Below are positions 42,152-52,101 of a stretch of 64,000 nucleotides of DNA, one piece after another. The translations under genes were made by a program, and so were the position numbers. The DNA lies in NCBI GenBank assembly GCA_051251645.1, contig JBPOEY010000004.1:1-64000 (forward strand), written 5' to 3'. How positions within the stretch are numbered: the stretch's first letter is position 1; every line of letters starts with the position of its first letter. The notes beneath the pieces are model-generated. The model saw nothing but the letters and a program-made list of their open reading frames with translations. It did no database searches and was not told where the DNA came from. This stretch comes from Litorimonas sp051251645 (GTDB lineage: Bacteria; Pseudomonadota; Alphaproteobacteria; Caulobacterales; Maricaulaceae).

Positions 42152-43543
42152 TTAACCGCCTGCTGCTTCAGGCGGCGCGCCCGTAACACCATGTTCGGTC
42201 TTGTGCCAGTGGTAGGGGCGGATTTGCAGCTCAATCAGTGCTTGTAGGAGCGGAGGAAACAGCAAGAGCCAATAAAGTGGCATAAACGGGACGTATTTGA
42301 GTAAATGGGGCCGCCCCGCCCGGACTGCACCCAAGGCACCAACGGCCATGCCGCAAAACAGGCTAAATCCGAGTGTGAGCAAATAGATCGCAGGGATGGC
42401 CGCGTCAATTATTCCTATCAAACGGGCGCTTTCGTACAGCGCCAACCCAAACATAACCGGGGCAAAGAACAGCACAGACATCAGCGACAGCCCCAATGTA
42501 ACCTGTAACATCACGGCCCGTCGCCATCCGCCAGAAAGCGGCGCATTCATATGCACCAGCCACGTTTGAAGATAGCCTTTAAGCCAGCGTGAACGTTGTT
42601 TGAACCAAGGCCGAAACCGAGAAACGGCTTCTTCTTGCGTTGGCAGTTCGATCCAGCCGATATCGCCGCCTTCTGCGGCCAAGCGAAACGCTAAATCGGC
42701 ATCCTCTGTCACATTGAACGGGTCCCATCCGCCAACAGAGTGTAAAGCGTCGCGGCGCATATGATTGGAGGTGCCGCCGAGTGGAAAAGGTAGGTCTAAT
42801 GCGTCGTAGAATGGGAGTAAGACATGAAATAGGCCTGCATATTCGAGCCCAAATTGCGCGGCAAGCCAACTATCTCGCGTATTGAAATAGTCGAGTGGAG
42901 CCTGTAGCGCAGCCCAGTCCGGGTGCGCTGAAAAGGCACTGGCGGCTTGGCGCAATTGTTGCGGGTGCGGCCTGTCTTCAGCGTCGAAAATTGTGACTAA
43001 TTGTCCGTCCGACCTTTCCAGCGCATAGTTCAAGGCTCTGGGTTTAGTTTGTGGCGGGCCGCCGGCTATGGTGGGCGGAATGACAAGAACGCGAAAAGGC
43101 GGTCGCGCCAGTGCTTGCGCGGCCATGACAGTGTCCGGATCATTCGTTTCGCAGGCAAAGATGATGTCGAGGCGATCAATCGGATAATCTAATTGCGAGA
43201 GTGATTGGATCAGCCCCGGCACCATATGCGCTTCGCGAAAGAGCGGCAGTATCACAGTATAGGTCGGTAATGCATCGTGCGGAAGTAACGCGGTCGGCCG
43301 ACGTCGGGACGTTCTGCAAGCAAATAGGCGTAAGACACTCAGCATAACGCTGACCCACGCGACGATAATAGTGAGGGTTTGTAGTCCCCCCTTCAGGTCA
43401 AATTCGGTTGTGAGTCCCGCGCCCAGAACCGTCGCAAAAACAAGCGCGGCACCACTGCTGGTCACGGTGGACGCAGGCCTGAGTTGGTCTGCGCGCCCCA
43501 CATGCCGCAAATTGCGTCGTTTTGCTTTATCCGGTTGCCCCAT
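42152..43543 (-). CDS. Membrane glycosyltransferase family 2
   Basis: This 463-aa protein has two N-terminal helices and a GT-A domain. Visible motifs are FDAEDRPHP (DxD-type), TEDADL (catalytic acid), and QRSRWLKG, the QxxRW motif of processive polysaccharide synthases. Four C-terminal helices follow. It resembles BcsA/hyaluronan-type enzymes, so it may make or export an exopolysaccharide. A small membrane protein is coupled downstream. Confidence 0.85.
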   Translation of the reverse strand: MGQPDKAKRRNLRHVGRADQLRPASTVTSSGAALVFATVLGAGLTTEFDLKGGLQTLTIIVAWVSVMLSVLRLFACRTSRRRPTALLPHDALPTYTVILPLFREAHMVPGLIQSLSQLDYPIDRLDIIFACETNDPDTVMAAQALARPPFRVLVIPPTIAGGPPQTKPRALNYALERSDGQLVTIFDAEDRPHPQQLRQAASAFSAHPDWAALQAPLDYFNTRDSWLAAQFGLEYAGLFHVLLPFYDALDLPFPLGGTSNHMRRDALHSVGGWDPFNVTEDADLAFRLAAEGGDIGWIELPTQEEAVSRFRPWFKQRSRWLKGYLQTWLVHMNAPLSGGWRRAVMLQVTLGLSLMSVLFFAPVMFGLALYESARLIGIIDAAIPAIYLLTLGFSLFCGMAVGALGAVRAGRPHLLKYVPFMPLYWLLLFPPLLQALIELQIRPYHWHKTEHGVTGAPPEAAGG

Positions 43544-43593
43544 ACCGTCCTCTCCGTGAGGAGCGGACTGAAATCGTTTCGGTTATGCAACGT

Positions 43594-44646
43594 TTAGTTG
43601 GCCTGACTCAACCGGAAACAGGCCCACTGCGCCGCATCACGGACCATTGGGACTCCGCTCTGCGTGTGCGGTTCGGCAATTGCTACTAGGGATAGCATAT
43701 TTGAGTTGCCGATGGCGTAGAGCACATTCCGCAGAAATCTGGGCCAGCCAATCCGTTTGATCGGCGATCCGGAAAAGCGTTCACGGAAACCGGTCTCTCC
43801 TAAGCCTGCCAGTTCCGCCAAGGCAGGCGCATTCAAATCATCCCGCGCCGCAAGCTTGGTCTCTCGTCCGACTTGCGCGAATTTGTTCCAAGGGCAGACG
43901 GCCAGGCAATCGTCACAGCCATAAATCCGGTTACCCATTTTTTCTCGCAACTTCAACGCGATAGGGCCGTCATGTTCAATCGTCAGATAGGAAATACAAC
44001 GCCGGGCATCGAGCTGATAGGGGGCTGGAAACGCCTCCGTCGGACAGGCGTCCAGACAGGCGGTGCAGGATCCGCAATGATCAATTTCGGGCGGTGTTGG
44101 TTCTAATCTGGCCGCGCTCAGGATCGTGCCGAGAAATAGCCAATTGCCCCACTCCCGTGACAGTAGGTTTGTGTGCTTGCCTTGCCATCCTAATCCGGCG
44201 GCTGCGGCCAAGGGTTTTTCCATGAGCGGCGCTGTATCCACGAAGACTTTGACGTCCTCGCCCGTATCCCGTGCGAGTAAACCCGCTAATTCCTTCAACC
44301 GCCCTTTCATCACATCATGGTAATCACGACCGCGCGCATAGACTGAGATCGTCGCGCGGTCTGGTTGCTCCAATGTCACAAGCGGATCTGTCTCGGGTCC
44401 GTAATTTAATCCTAAAATGACGGCTGAGCGGGCTTCCGGCCACAGCGATTGTGGATGGACCCGGCGCTCAAGCGTGTCTTTCATCCATCCCATCGATGCA
44501 TGACGGCCTCCTGCCACGAAATCTCGCAACTGCGCTCCGGCGTTCGGTCCGAATTCAGACAAGTCTGCGACATGGGGTTGCGTAAAACCAAGCGACCGGG
44601 CGCGCTGACGCAGCGCCTTGAGGGGATCGTTCGGTTTAGACGACAT
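43594..44646 (-). CDS. queG: Epoxyqueuosine reductase
   Basis: QueG reduces epoxyqueuosine to queuosine in tRNA using cobalamin and two [4Fe-4S] clusters. This 350-aa protein shows CGSCTACLDACP and CDDCLAVCPWN, the two cluster motifs, and the family block YGPETDP...YARGRDYHDVMKGRLK (in parts). fzlA follows upstream on the same strand, as in Caulobacter. Confidence 0.93.
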   Translation of the reverse strand: MSSKPNDPLKALRQRARSLGFTQPHVADLSEFGPNAGAQLRDFVAGGRHASMGWMKDTLERRVHPQSLWPEARSAVILGLNYGPETDPLVTLEQPDRATISVYARGRDYHDVMKGRLKELAGLLARDTGEDVKVFVDTAPLMEKPLAAAAGLGWQGKHTNLLSREWGNWLFLGTILSAARLEPTPPEIDHCGSCTACLDACPTEAFPAPYQLDARRCISYLTIEHDGPIALKLREKMGNRIYGCDDCLAVCPWNKFAQVGRETKLAARDDLNAPALAELAGLGETGFRERFSGSPIKRIGWPRFLRNVLYAIGNSNMLSLVAIAEPHTQSGVPMVRDAAQWACFRLSQAN

Positions 44647-44670
44647 GAGTGTCCCTATCGCGCAGGGCGG

Positions 44671-45345
44671 CTAAAAGTCCAGATCGCTATAATGCCGCGG
44701 GGGACGAATGCCGGGGACGCGGTCTTGGAGGAATGGGCGGAAGGAGGGTCGGGATTTTATGGTTTGATACCATTCCTGAACCGCGGGCGCCTCGCGCCAC
44801 GGAACTTCGTCGAGATAGTCAAGGCACGACAAATGCGCTGCCGCAACGATATCTGCGAGCGTATAAGCTGGCCCGGCGAGACCGTCCCGAAGGCTGAGAA
44901 GCCAGCTCATATAATCCAAATGGTCGCGTAAGGCCGCGCGTCCCTCGCGTAGCGCGTCTGTATCGGGGGACCCGCCCAGTAAGACAGTTTCGAGTTTTTC
45001 GGGAAAGATGAGCGCATTGACTTCATGGTCAAATCGTTGCCCGAACCATGTGCAGAGGCGGCGCACTTCGGCGCGCTTATGTCGGTTAGTTGGCATCAGT
45101 GAATTGCGGGTGCTGGCTTCATCCGCATATTCACAGAGGGCCTGACTGCCAACAATCGTGACCGTTCCAATTTCTGTAACATCGGTGAGAATCGGTGGGA
45201 CGTCCTCAATGGAGAGCGCGAGAAATGTCTCGTCCGGATCCCATGGATTAATCTCAATTTCGCGCAGCTTGAGCTTCTTCTCCGCAAAGCAGAGGCGCAC
45301 GGCGCGGCAGCCGGGATGCAGGGGGTAATGGTAGAGCGTCCGCAT
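44671..45345 (-). CDS. fzlA: GST-fold FtsZ-binding protein FzlA
   Basis: This roughly 224-aa protein has the glutathione-S-transferase fold (YHYPLHPGCRAVRLCFAEKK) and the conserved FzlA C-terminus ending YSDLDF. In Caulobacter FzlA bundles FtsZ and is required for constriction (family knowledge); the adjacent queG supports the call. I chose ATG 45345, matching the family start MRTLYH; ATG 45354 is equally possible, and neither has a clear Shine-Dalgarno. Confidence 0.8.
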   Translation of the reverse strand: MRTLYHYPLHPGCRAVRLCFAEKKLKLREIEINPWDPDETFLALSIEDVPPILTDVTEIGTVTIVGSQALCEYADEASTRNSLMPTNRHKRAEVRRLCTWFGQRFDHEVNALIFPEKLETVLLGGSPDTDALREGRAALRDHLDYMSWLLSLRDGLAGPAYTLADIVAAAHLSCLDYLDEVPWREAPAVQEWYQTIKSRPSFRPFLQDRVPGIRPPRHYSDLDF

Positions 45346-45405
45346 CCCTAACATTTACGCCAGACATGGAAAACGAAGCCTTAAGTTACAGGGTTAAGAC
45401 TGTGT

Positions 45406-46458
45406 TTATCCGTTATTAAAACGCACATTTCCATGCGCTTGCGCGCAGCCCGCGGGATGGGGGTGGATGAGGATATCTGCGGCCGGGAAAGCCGACATCA
45501 GTCGCGTCTCGGCATCCACGACAATATCATGACTTTCAGCCAGCGACAGGTGCGGGTCGAGGTCGAGCCGCATTTGCATATGAAGATGGGGGCCGGAGGC
45601 GCGGGTGCGCAAGTTTGTGACCGCGCGAATACGCGGATCAGACATGACCCGATTAATGATCCATTTGCGCTCACTCTGATCAAGCTCCCGGTCCATCAAC
45701 TGCGACCACGCGAGCCGCGCGACCTTGTAGCCCGTGTAGAGCAACCAGAACGCCATCACGATGCCAACGACCGCGTCGGCCCAATGCGCGTCTGTAAGAG
45801 TCGCAATCGCGAGGCCCATGATAACAAATAAATTGCCAAACAAATCGGCCGTATAATGCGCCCGGTCGCCGCGTACGGCGATGGACCCGGTGGCCCGAAT
45901 GGCCCAGCTTTGCGCGATCAACAACCATAGCGTCAGCACGACAAAGACACTCATCACAACAATCGCGATCAGAGATCCGTTGATTTCATGGCCGTGACCC
46001 GCGTGATCAAGCTCTGCGCCGCCTGTCTCGATCAATGCGCCTGTGGCGGCCCCAAACAAATGGAAGGCCGCAAGGCCGATTAAACAGACTTGGAAGACGG
46101 CCGAAAAACTCTCGGCTTTACCAAATCCAAAGCGATAGCGATCATCCGGCGCGCGCGCGGCAAAGCGCACGGCAATGAACGAGCTGCCTGCCGCGACCAT
46201 ATCCAGCGCGCTGTGAACCAGAGACGACAGAATGCCGACCGAGCCCGTCAGACTGAACAGCCAGAGCTTACCCAGCGCCATGACAACGCCCAGCGCTAAG
46301 GCGAGCGCGGTAATGCGCCGCGTGATGACAGCGGAGCTTTCGGGTGGCAGACGCCCCGGACGCCCCTTGCGGTCCGGCAGGTCAAAGCGATCATCACGAC
46401 CGCCGTTTCTTTTTAGGGCGCGCACCATCTCTTGATCTGTTGGGCCGGAAGCGGACAT
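45406..46458 (-). CDS. Cation diffusion facilitator metal transporter
   Basis: This 350-aa CDF protein has six membrane helices and the HSALD and HYTAD metal-site motifs. A C-terminal cytosolic domain (ASGPHLHMQMRLDLDPHLSL) is typical of FieF-like exporters of zinc or iron. The N-terminal 40 residues are hydrophilic. A His-rich loop (DHAGHGHEING) may bind metal. Direction of transport (export) is from family knowledge. Confidence 0.88.
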   Translation of the reverse strand: MSASGPTDQEMVRALKRNGGRDDRFDLPDRKGRPGRLPPESSAVITRRITALALALGVVMALGKLWLFSLTGSVGILSSLVHSALDMVAAGSSFIAVRFAARAPDDRYRFGFGKAESFSAVFQVCLIGLAAFHLFGAATGALIETGGAELDHAGHGHEINGSLIAIVVMSVFVVLTLWLLIAQSWAIRATGSIAVRGDRAHYTADLFGNLFVIMGLAIATLTDAHWADAVVGIVMAFWLLYTGYKVARLAWSQLMDRELDQSERKWIINRVMSDPRIRAVTNLRTRASGPHLHMQMRLDLDPHLSLAESHDIVVDAETRLMSAFPAADILIHPHPAGCAQAHGNVRFNNG

Positions 46459-46571
46459 GGCGGGAGGTTTATCACGAATGAATGGTTATACCATAACTTT
46501 AACATCGTGAATGGTGTCGGGGGTTTTGTCAGTCTAAAGCGACGCAAAGCTTCTTTAATAACGGACTTCCC

Positions 46572-49319
46572 ATGCAACGCGCTCTTCTTATCGCCGCATC
46601 CGCTCTGGCCGTTGCTGCTTGCAACCCGGCCGCGGAGACACCCTCGACACCTTCGCCCCCTGCCGCAGTTGAATTGCCGAAGACCGTTTCAGCCTCGCGC
46701 GATGTAATTCCTCATGCGCAGTTGCCGGACACAGTCTTGCCGTCGGCTTATCGGCTCGATCTGGTCATTGACCCGACGTCAGACACAATGGACGGGATGG
46801 TCGAGATTGATGCGGCGATCTTGGAGGCGACAGATGGGTTCTGGATGCATGCCAAAGAAATGTCCGTGTCGGACGCCTCAATTACGCTGGGCGAGACCAC
46901 TTATCCGCTGACATTTGATGCCATTTCGCCCGCTGACGCGCCGTCAGGTGTGGCTTGGATGCAAGCCGCTGAAACGCTGCCCAAAGGGAACGGCGTGATC
47001 CGCATCGCGTTCTCAACGCCGTTTAATCAGAACCTCAATAGTGCTTACAAAGTGGTGCGGGGCAACGACGCTTACATCGTGACACAGATGGAACCACTGG
47101 GCGCGCGCGAAGCTTTCCCGGGCTTTGATGAGCCGAAATATAAACAGCCCTTCACCTTGTCGATTACCTCGCCGTCTGAAAATGTCGTCGTTTCCAATAC
47201 ACCTGTGACGTCTGAGACAGCCATGGACGGGGGGATGGTTAAGCATCAATTTGCACAGACGCGCCCGTTGCCAACCTACCTCGTCGCTTTCGCCGTCGGC
47301 CCCTATGATGTGGTCGATTATGGTATGATCCCGCCCAATGAGTTTCGCACGCGACCACTGGCGTTGCGTGGCCTAGCCGCGCGCGGCGAAGGCAAACGGC
47401 TTAACTACGCGCTGGATAATACGGACGGAATCCTCTCCGCGTTGGAAGGTTATTTCGGCCGCGAATATCCGTATGAGAAACTCGATCTAATCGCGGCGCC
47501 AGAATATGCGTTCGGCGCAATGGAGAACCCGGGCCTCATCGTCTATCGCGAGTCTCTCTTATTGCTGGATGATAACGCGCCTCTGAGCCAAAAACGCTCT
47601 TATGCGCGCGTGCATAGCCATGAGTTGGCGCACCAATGGTTTGGCAATCTCGTCACACCCGTTTGGTGGGAAGACATTTGGCTGAATGAGGCGTTTGCAA
47701 CGTGGATGGGCAATAAAGGCCTGACCCTGTGGCAGCCGGACGGGAATTTTGACAATATGACTCTGAACGCTTCGCTCGGGGCCATGAACATCGACTCCCT
47801 GTCGACAACGCGCCGTGTACGGGAACCGCTCGACCGATCCGAGAACGTCATGGATCAGTTTGACGGCATTACTTACCGCAAGGGCGGCGGTGTATTGGAT
47901 ATGTTTGAGAGCTATGTCGGCGACGCGAATTTCCAAAAAGGCGTTCGCTTACATATGGACCGCTACGCCGATGATGTGGCGACGGGCGATGACTTTTTTC
48001 AATCCATCGCGGACGGGTCCGGTAATCCGGATGTTGTCGCGGCGATGAAGAGCTTTGTCGATCAGAAGGGGCTGCCGCTGATTACCGCTTCTTCGACGTG
48101 CGGCGACGGGCCCTCGACAATAATTTCACTGAGACAAAGTCGTTACGCGCCTCTTGGCTCACAGGTTGAACAAGGTCAAAAATGGGAAATTCCAGTTTGC
48201 GCCAGCGTGGTAGCCAATGGCAAAACCAGTAAGCACTGCACTTTGCTGAAGGATGAAGAGGATGACCTAAACATAGAAGGCATCTGCGCGGACGCGATCA
48301 TGCCTAACGCGGATGCTGCGGGTTATTACCGTTTCACTTTGCCTAGAAGCGGTTGGACGGCCCTGATGGCCAACTTGGACAATCTGACAACAAAAGAAGT
48401 TCTCTCGGCTCAAGACAGCCTCGTCGCGGGGTTCCGCGCGGGTGAAGTCGACGCCGTAACCTTCCTCTCAGGTATGAAAGCTTTCGCAGACCACCCAGAC
48501 TATGACGTCGCGTCCGGATCGACGGAGCTGCTCAGCTTTATCTATGATGAGTTCCCAGATGCGCGCGACGGTCTCGCCGCGCATATTCGCGCGACTTACG
48601 GCAACCGCTACCGCGCCATACGGGGCCAAGATACGGTTGAGGGTAATCTGCTCTCGCCGTTGCTCGGGGCATTACTCGCGAATGCGGGCCAGGACCAAGA
48701 GGCGAAGAACTATCTAATCAAACAAGGCTCGGTCTATTTGGGTCTGGACGGCGACACAGCTGAGCGCCGCGCGCGCGTGCCAAGTAATCTGCTCAGCAAT
48801 GCATTTCGAGAGACCATGCGCGCCCGTCCGGACGCGGCGTATGATCCGCTTTTAGCCCTCGCAACCAGCGGCTCCCCGCTCGAAAAAGGCGCAGCCCTCG
48901 GCGCGTTAACCGCGACCCCTGATCGCGACCAAGCGGAGCGTTTGCTCGCCCTAGCCATCGCGGACGGTAGCCCGTTGACGGGCCGCCAAAGCGGAACGAT
49001 TATCAATGGGCTACTTGGCAATGAAGCGCATGCGGGAATGGCGTGGGAATGGTATAAAACCAAATTCGACGATTATATGGTGCGCAAGGTTCCAGACGTG
49101 CGCCGTGGCCGCGCGCCGTCAGCGGCAAACAGGTTTTGCTCAACAGAAAAGCGTGACGAAGCACGTGCATTTTTCACGTCTAAAGCGGCTGTAATTCCGG
49201 GTTATGAGCGCAGCCTCGCGCAAGCGATTGAACGGATCGAGCTTTGTGCCGCTTTAAAGGACACCCAAGGCCCAACGCTCGTCGCGGCCCTTAAAAGGTC
49301 GCGACGTCTGCGGGACTAA
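46572..49319 (+). CDS. M1-family aminopeptidase lipoprotein
   Basis: This 915-aa protein has a lipoprotein signal peptide (lipobox VAAC) followed by a Pro/Thr/Ser-rich linker. The M1 domain shows GAMENPG and the zinc motif HELAHQWFGN (H350, E351, H354), with the third ligand in WLNEAFATWMG. A C-terminal ERAP1-like helical domain completes it. It removes N-terminal residues from peptides in the periplasm. Its 3' end overlaps the convergent SDR gene by 29 bp. Confidence 0.92.
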   Translation: MQRALLIAASALAVAACNPAAETPSTPSPPAAVELPKTVSASRDVIPHAQLPDTVLPSAYRLDLVIDPTSDTMDGMVEIDAAILEATDGFWMHAKEMSVSDASITLGETTYPLTFDAISPADAPSGVAWMQAAETLPKGNGVIRIAFSTPFNQNLNSAYKVVRGNDAYIVTQMEPLGAREAFPGFDEPKYKQPFTLSITSPSENVVVSNTPVTSETAMDGGMVKHQFAQTRPLPTYLVAFAVGPYDVVDYGMIPPNEFRTRPLALRGLAARGEGKRLNYALDNTDGILSALEGYFGREYPYEKLDLIAAPEYAFGAMENPGLIVYRESLLLLDDNAPLSQKRSYARVHSHELAHQWFGNLVTPVWWEDIWLNEAFATWMGNKGLTLWQPDGNFDNMTLNASLGAMNIDSLSTTRRVREPLDRSENVMDQFDGITYRKGGGVLDMFESYVGDANFQKGVRLHMDRYADDVATGDDFFQSIADGSGNPDVVAAMKSFVDQKGLPLITASSTCGDGPSTIISLRQSRYAPLGSQVEQGQKWEIPVCASVVANGKTSKHCTLLKDEEDDLNIEGICADAIMPNADAAGYYRFTLPRSGWTALMANLDNLTTKEVLSAQDSLVAGFRAGEVDAVTFLSGMKAFADHPDYDVASGSTELLSFIYDEFPDARDGLAAHIRATYGNRYRAIRGQDTVEGNLLSPLLGALLANAGQDQEAKNYLIKQGSVYLGLDGDTAERRARVPSNLLSNAFRETMRARPDAAYDPLLALATSGSPLEKGAALGALTATPDRDQAERLLALAIADGSPLTGRQSGTIINGLLGNEAHAGMAWEWYKTKFDDYMVRKVPDVRRGRAPSAANRFCSTEKRDEARAFFTSKAAVIPGYERSLAQAIERIELCAALKDTQGPTLVAALKRSRRLRD

Positions 49320-49917
49320 TCGTTTGGGATGACGCGACAGGACGGCGAGGTGGTGCGCCGTTCAGCACGCGGGCAATGCGGCGGGCCATCGGCTTCGGTC
49401 CGTCTAAGCCGTCCGGTTCAACAAGAGCGACCCGAATGGCGTCTTCGCGCCATTCTTCGAGCAAAGCATCGGATAAGGTGCGGGAGGCATTACGCGCCAT
49501 TGTCTGCATCGCACCCGCCATCGTTACTTTGCCTCTGCGTTGCCCGACAATGATAAATTGTCCTTGAGACTCATCTAAAAAGGGTCGCGCAACTTTGCTC
49601 ATATTTGTCAATCCAGATATATACTCGTCAAGAGCTTCCGTGGATTTTGAGGGTTGTGATCTATAGTTGACCAACACGGCATCAATCGATCCGAATTTAC
49701 GGACACCGTCTTCAAAGACAGGAAGAATATTGCCAATATCGGACGGCACACAGCGGTGCGCACAGGTCGCATAGTCGGGCAATTCATTACAGACATCTTC
49801 AAGGGTCGACAGCGATGAGGCGCCCATCACAATATTCCAGCCCGCGCGTCCCAATCGAATAGCGCACGCCTTCCCAAGAAGGGATGTTGCATCCGTAATA
49901 AAAATTGTTCGAGCCAT
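49291..49917 (-). CDS. Atypical SDR-family protein with degenerate active site
   Basis: This 208-aa protein follows the Rossmann SDR layout, but its key motifs are altered. The cofactor glycine motif reads TDATSLLG, and NNAG is replaced by NYRSQ. No YxxxK active site is visible where expected (IIVGQRRGKVTMAGAM). It may be a non-catalytic or divergent SDR. A pseudoenzyme role is inferred. It overlaps the M1 peptidase by 29 bp. Confidence 0.65.
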   Translation of the reverse strand: MARTIFITDATSLLGKACAIRLGRAGWNIVMGASSLSTLEDVCNELPDYATCAHRCVPSDIGNILPVFEDGVRKFGSIDAVLVNYRSQPSKSTEALDEYISGLTNMSKVARPFLDESQGQFIIVGQRRGKVTMAGAMQTMARNASRTLSDALLEEWREDAIRVALVEPDGLDGPKPMARRIARVLNGAPPRRPVASSQTISPADVATF

Positions 49918-49998
49918 ATGAGATAAACTCGTCGGAGAGCCTGTTCGTTCCAGCCAATTAGGAGAAAGGCTCAGCGACTGTGATGCGGGCGTAACCTT

Positions 49999-50841
49999 AT
50001 GATAACCCGAATCTGGCTACCGCCGCGCATGACTTGGTGGCAAGCCCTTCTCCTCGCGCTCATTCAAGGGCTGACCGAGTTTCTCCCAGTCTCCAGCTCG
50101 GCGCATTTAATTTTGCCTGAAGTCGTGTTTGGGTGGACCGAACAAGGCGTGCTGATTGATGTGATGGCACATTTCGGCACGCTGTTTTCTGTCCTATTAT
50201 ATTTCCGCAAAGATGTGGCCGAGATGTTGGTCGGTTTGGGCGACTTGTTCCGCCGTCGTTTAACGCGAGGCTCCGCGCTTGCGCTCAATCTTATCGTGGC
50301 AACCCCGCCCGCGCTTTTATTTGGTATTCTGCTCGCGAGTGGCGGCTGGGACGAGGCCTTGCGCGATCCGGCTATAATCGCGGCGGCAACCATCATTTTC
50401 GGTGTTATTCTTTGGCTCTCAGATGTCTGGGCTAGGGATGCGCGCGAAATGGAGGCTCTGACTTGGCGCGGTGCGTTCGGCATGGGACTGGCGCAAATGA
50501 TTGCCTTTATTCCCGGCACATCGCGTTCGGGTATTACCATGAGCGCGGGGCGGGCCATCGGCCTGTCGCGTGAAGCGGCCGCACGGTTCTCGATGCTCAT
50601 GAGCTTGCCCGTGATTGGCGCAGGCGGGGCTTATGCGCTGTTAAAGCTAGCGTCGGGTGAAGATACAGGCGGGGCGACATTGGGGCAGGGGCTGCTCGTG
50701 GCCGTGTTGTCTTTCGTCGTCGCTTATGGGGCGATCGCGATCTTCCTGCGCATTGTAACAAAAATCGGTTTTCTGCCCTTTATGCTATACCGGTTAGCGT
50801 TGGGCGGCGCGCTCATTGCATGGATATTGGCGAGTGGTTAG
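49999..50841 (+). CDS. uppP: Undecaprenyl-diphosphate phosphatase
   Basis: UppP recycles the lipid carrier of peptidoglycan synthesis at the inner membrane. This 280-aa protein has about eight helices and the two family motifs LTEFLPVSSSAHL and PGTSRSGITMSAG. I kept ATG 49999; ATG 50029 (MTWWQALLLALIQG) is closer to the usual start, and neither has a clear Shine-Dalgarno. Confidence 0.93.
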   Translation: MITRIWLPPRMTWWQALLLALIQGLTEFLPVSSSAHLILPEVVFGWTEQGVLIDVMAHFGTLFSVLLYFRKDVAEMLVGLGDLFRRRLTRGSALALNLIVATPPALLFGILLASGGWDEALRDPAIIAAATIIFGVILWLSDVWARDAREMEALTWRGAFGMGLAQMIAFIPGTSRSGITMSAGRAIGLSREAAARFSMLMSLPVIGAGGAYALLKLASGEDTGGATLGQGLLVAVLSFVVAYGAIAIFLRIVTKIGFLPFMLYRLALGGALIAWILASG

Positions 50842-50907
50842 GGCGTCTTTGCGCGTCACGGGCGAGCGCACTCGACAAGGGGGGGCTATTCGCTCTAACG
50901 AGTCGTT

Positions 50908-52086
50908 ATGAGATTTTGGCTGGCGCTCCTATTTATCTTGACGACAACCGTCTGTGCTTCTGCACAGACGGTTCGAGCCCCTGGCGTGGACACAAGCGAA
51001 TTACATCAGCGCGCTATTCGCCTGATGAACGAACAAACCGATATGACGGGTCTGTCCATTGCCATCGTTGAAGATGGCCGCATCTCTTTTGCCCATGGCT
51101 ACGGCGAGACCCAACGGGGTACAGGAAGATTAGTCAACAAAGACACGGTCTTTCGTTGGGCCTCTGTGTCGAAAGGTGTTGCCGCATCGGCTTTGCTAGG
51201 TTTGGTCGAGCAGGGCTATGTTGATGCGTCCGTCCCGATCGAAAGCCTCGCCCCGTCGCTGCATTTACCGCCGACCAATAATAAACATGATATTGTCGAT
51301 CTTCTCTCTCACCGCATCGGCATCAGCCGCAATGCCTATGATAAGAGCATTGAGGGCGGGCGGAACGCGAAGGACCTCCGCGCAAAGCTTGAAGGCCTGA
51401 AATATGTCTGTCCGCCGGGCACGTGTCATACATATCAAAATGTAGCGTTCGATGCAGCGGCTGAAATTATTGAAGAAGCCACAGAGCTGCCTTATAAAAC
51501 TGTCGTTCAACGTGAAATTTTTGACCCGCTCAGAATGGGAACGGCAAGCATGACCATGGAAGCGATGACGCATAGCCGAAATTGGGCGCGTCCGCATAAT
51601 CGCCGTGGTCGACAGATCAGTCGCGTCAAGCCGACTTACTACCGCGTTCCAGCCGCGGCAGGCGTCAATAGTTCTGTCGAAGATTTGGCGAAATGGATGG
51701 TGGCGTTGATGCCGCCTAAGATCGGCGAGCCAATTAACACGCCGTTCCCCTTAGAGCGCTTAATGGCCATGCAAACGCCGATTGTCGCGACCCCGCGCGA
51801 AGAACGCTTCATGGACAGCCGATATCACTCGCTTCGCAATAGCCATTACGGTCTGGGCCTGCGTGTCTATGATTATGAAGGCCGCAAAGTTGTCGGCCAT
51901 CGCGGCGGTGTCGAAGGCTATCGCGCCTTGATCTTATTTGACCCCGAACAACGGTCCGGGATCGCCATGATGTGGAATAGCCCGCACAGTCAACCGATTG
52001 GCTTGCAGATGGAATTCATGGATCAGCTATATGGCCTGCCGAAGCGGGATTGGCTTCGCCTCGGTCAGAAGCGTAAGCCAAGCTAG
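50908..52086 (+). CDS. Exported beta-lactamase-like serine hydrolase
   Basis: This 392-aa protein has a signal peptide (ending CASAQ), SVSK as SxxK (S86, K89), TYQN as YxN, and a C-terminal HRGG box. This is the full class C beta-lactamase/D-Ala carboxypeptidase motif set, so peptidoglycan or ester hydrolysis outside the inner membrane is likely. A perfect 12-bp palindrome lies inside its signal-peptide codons. Confidence 0.87.
   Translation: MRFWLALLFILTTTVCASAQTVRAPGVDTSELHQRAIRLMNEQTDMTGLSIAIVEDGRISFAHGYGETQRGTGRLVNKDTVFRWASVSKGVAASALLGLVEQGYVDASVPIESLAPSLHLPPTNNKHDIVDLLSHRIGISRNAYDKSIEGGRNAKDLRAKLEGLKYVCPPGTCHTYQNVAFDAAAEIIEEATELPYKTVVQREIFDPLRMGTASMTMEAMTHSRNWARPHNRRGRQISRVKPTYYRVPAAAGVNSSVEDLAKWMVALMPPKIGEPINTPFPLERLMAMQTPIVATPREERFMDSRYHSLRNSHYGLGLRVYDYEGRKVVGHRGGVEGYRALILFDPEQRSGIAMMWNSPHSQPIGLQMEFMDQLYGLPKRDWLRLGQKRKPS
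50946..50973. repeat. Perfect 12-bp inverted repeat in a signal-peptide coding region
   Basis: AACCGTCTGTGC (50946-50957) is exactly complementary to GCACAGACGGTT (50962-50973) with a TTCT loop, about 38 bp after the start codon. No T-run follows. It would form a very stable hairpin in the mRNA and might slow translation or act as a protein-binding site. Chance is possible. Confidence 0.7.
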
Positions 52087-52101
52087 CGTCGCGAAGACGC
52101 A

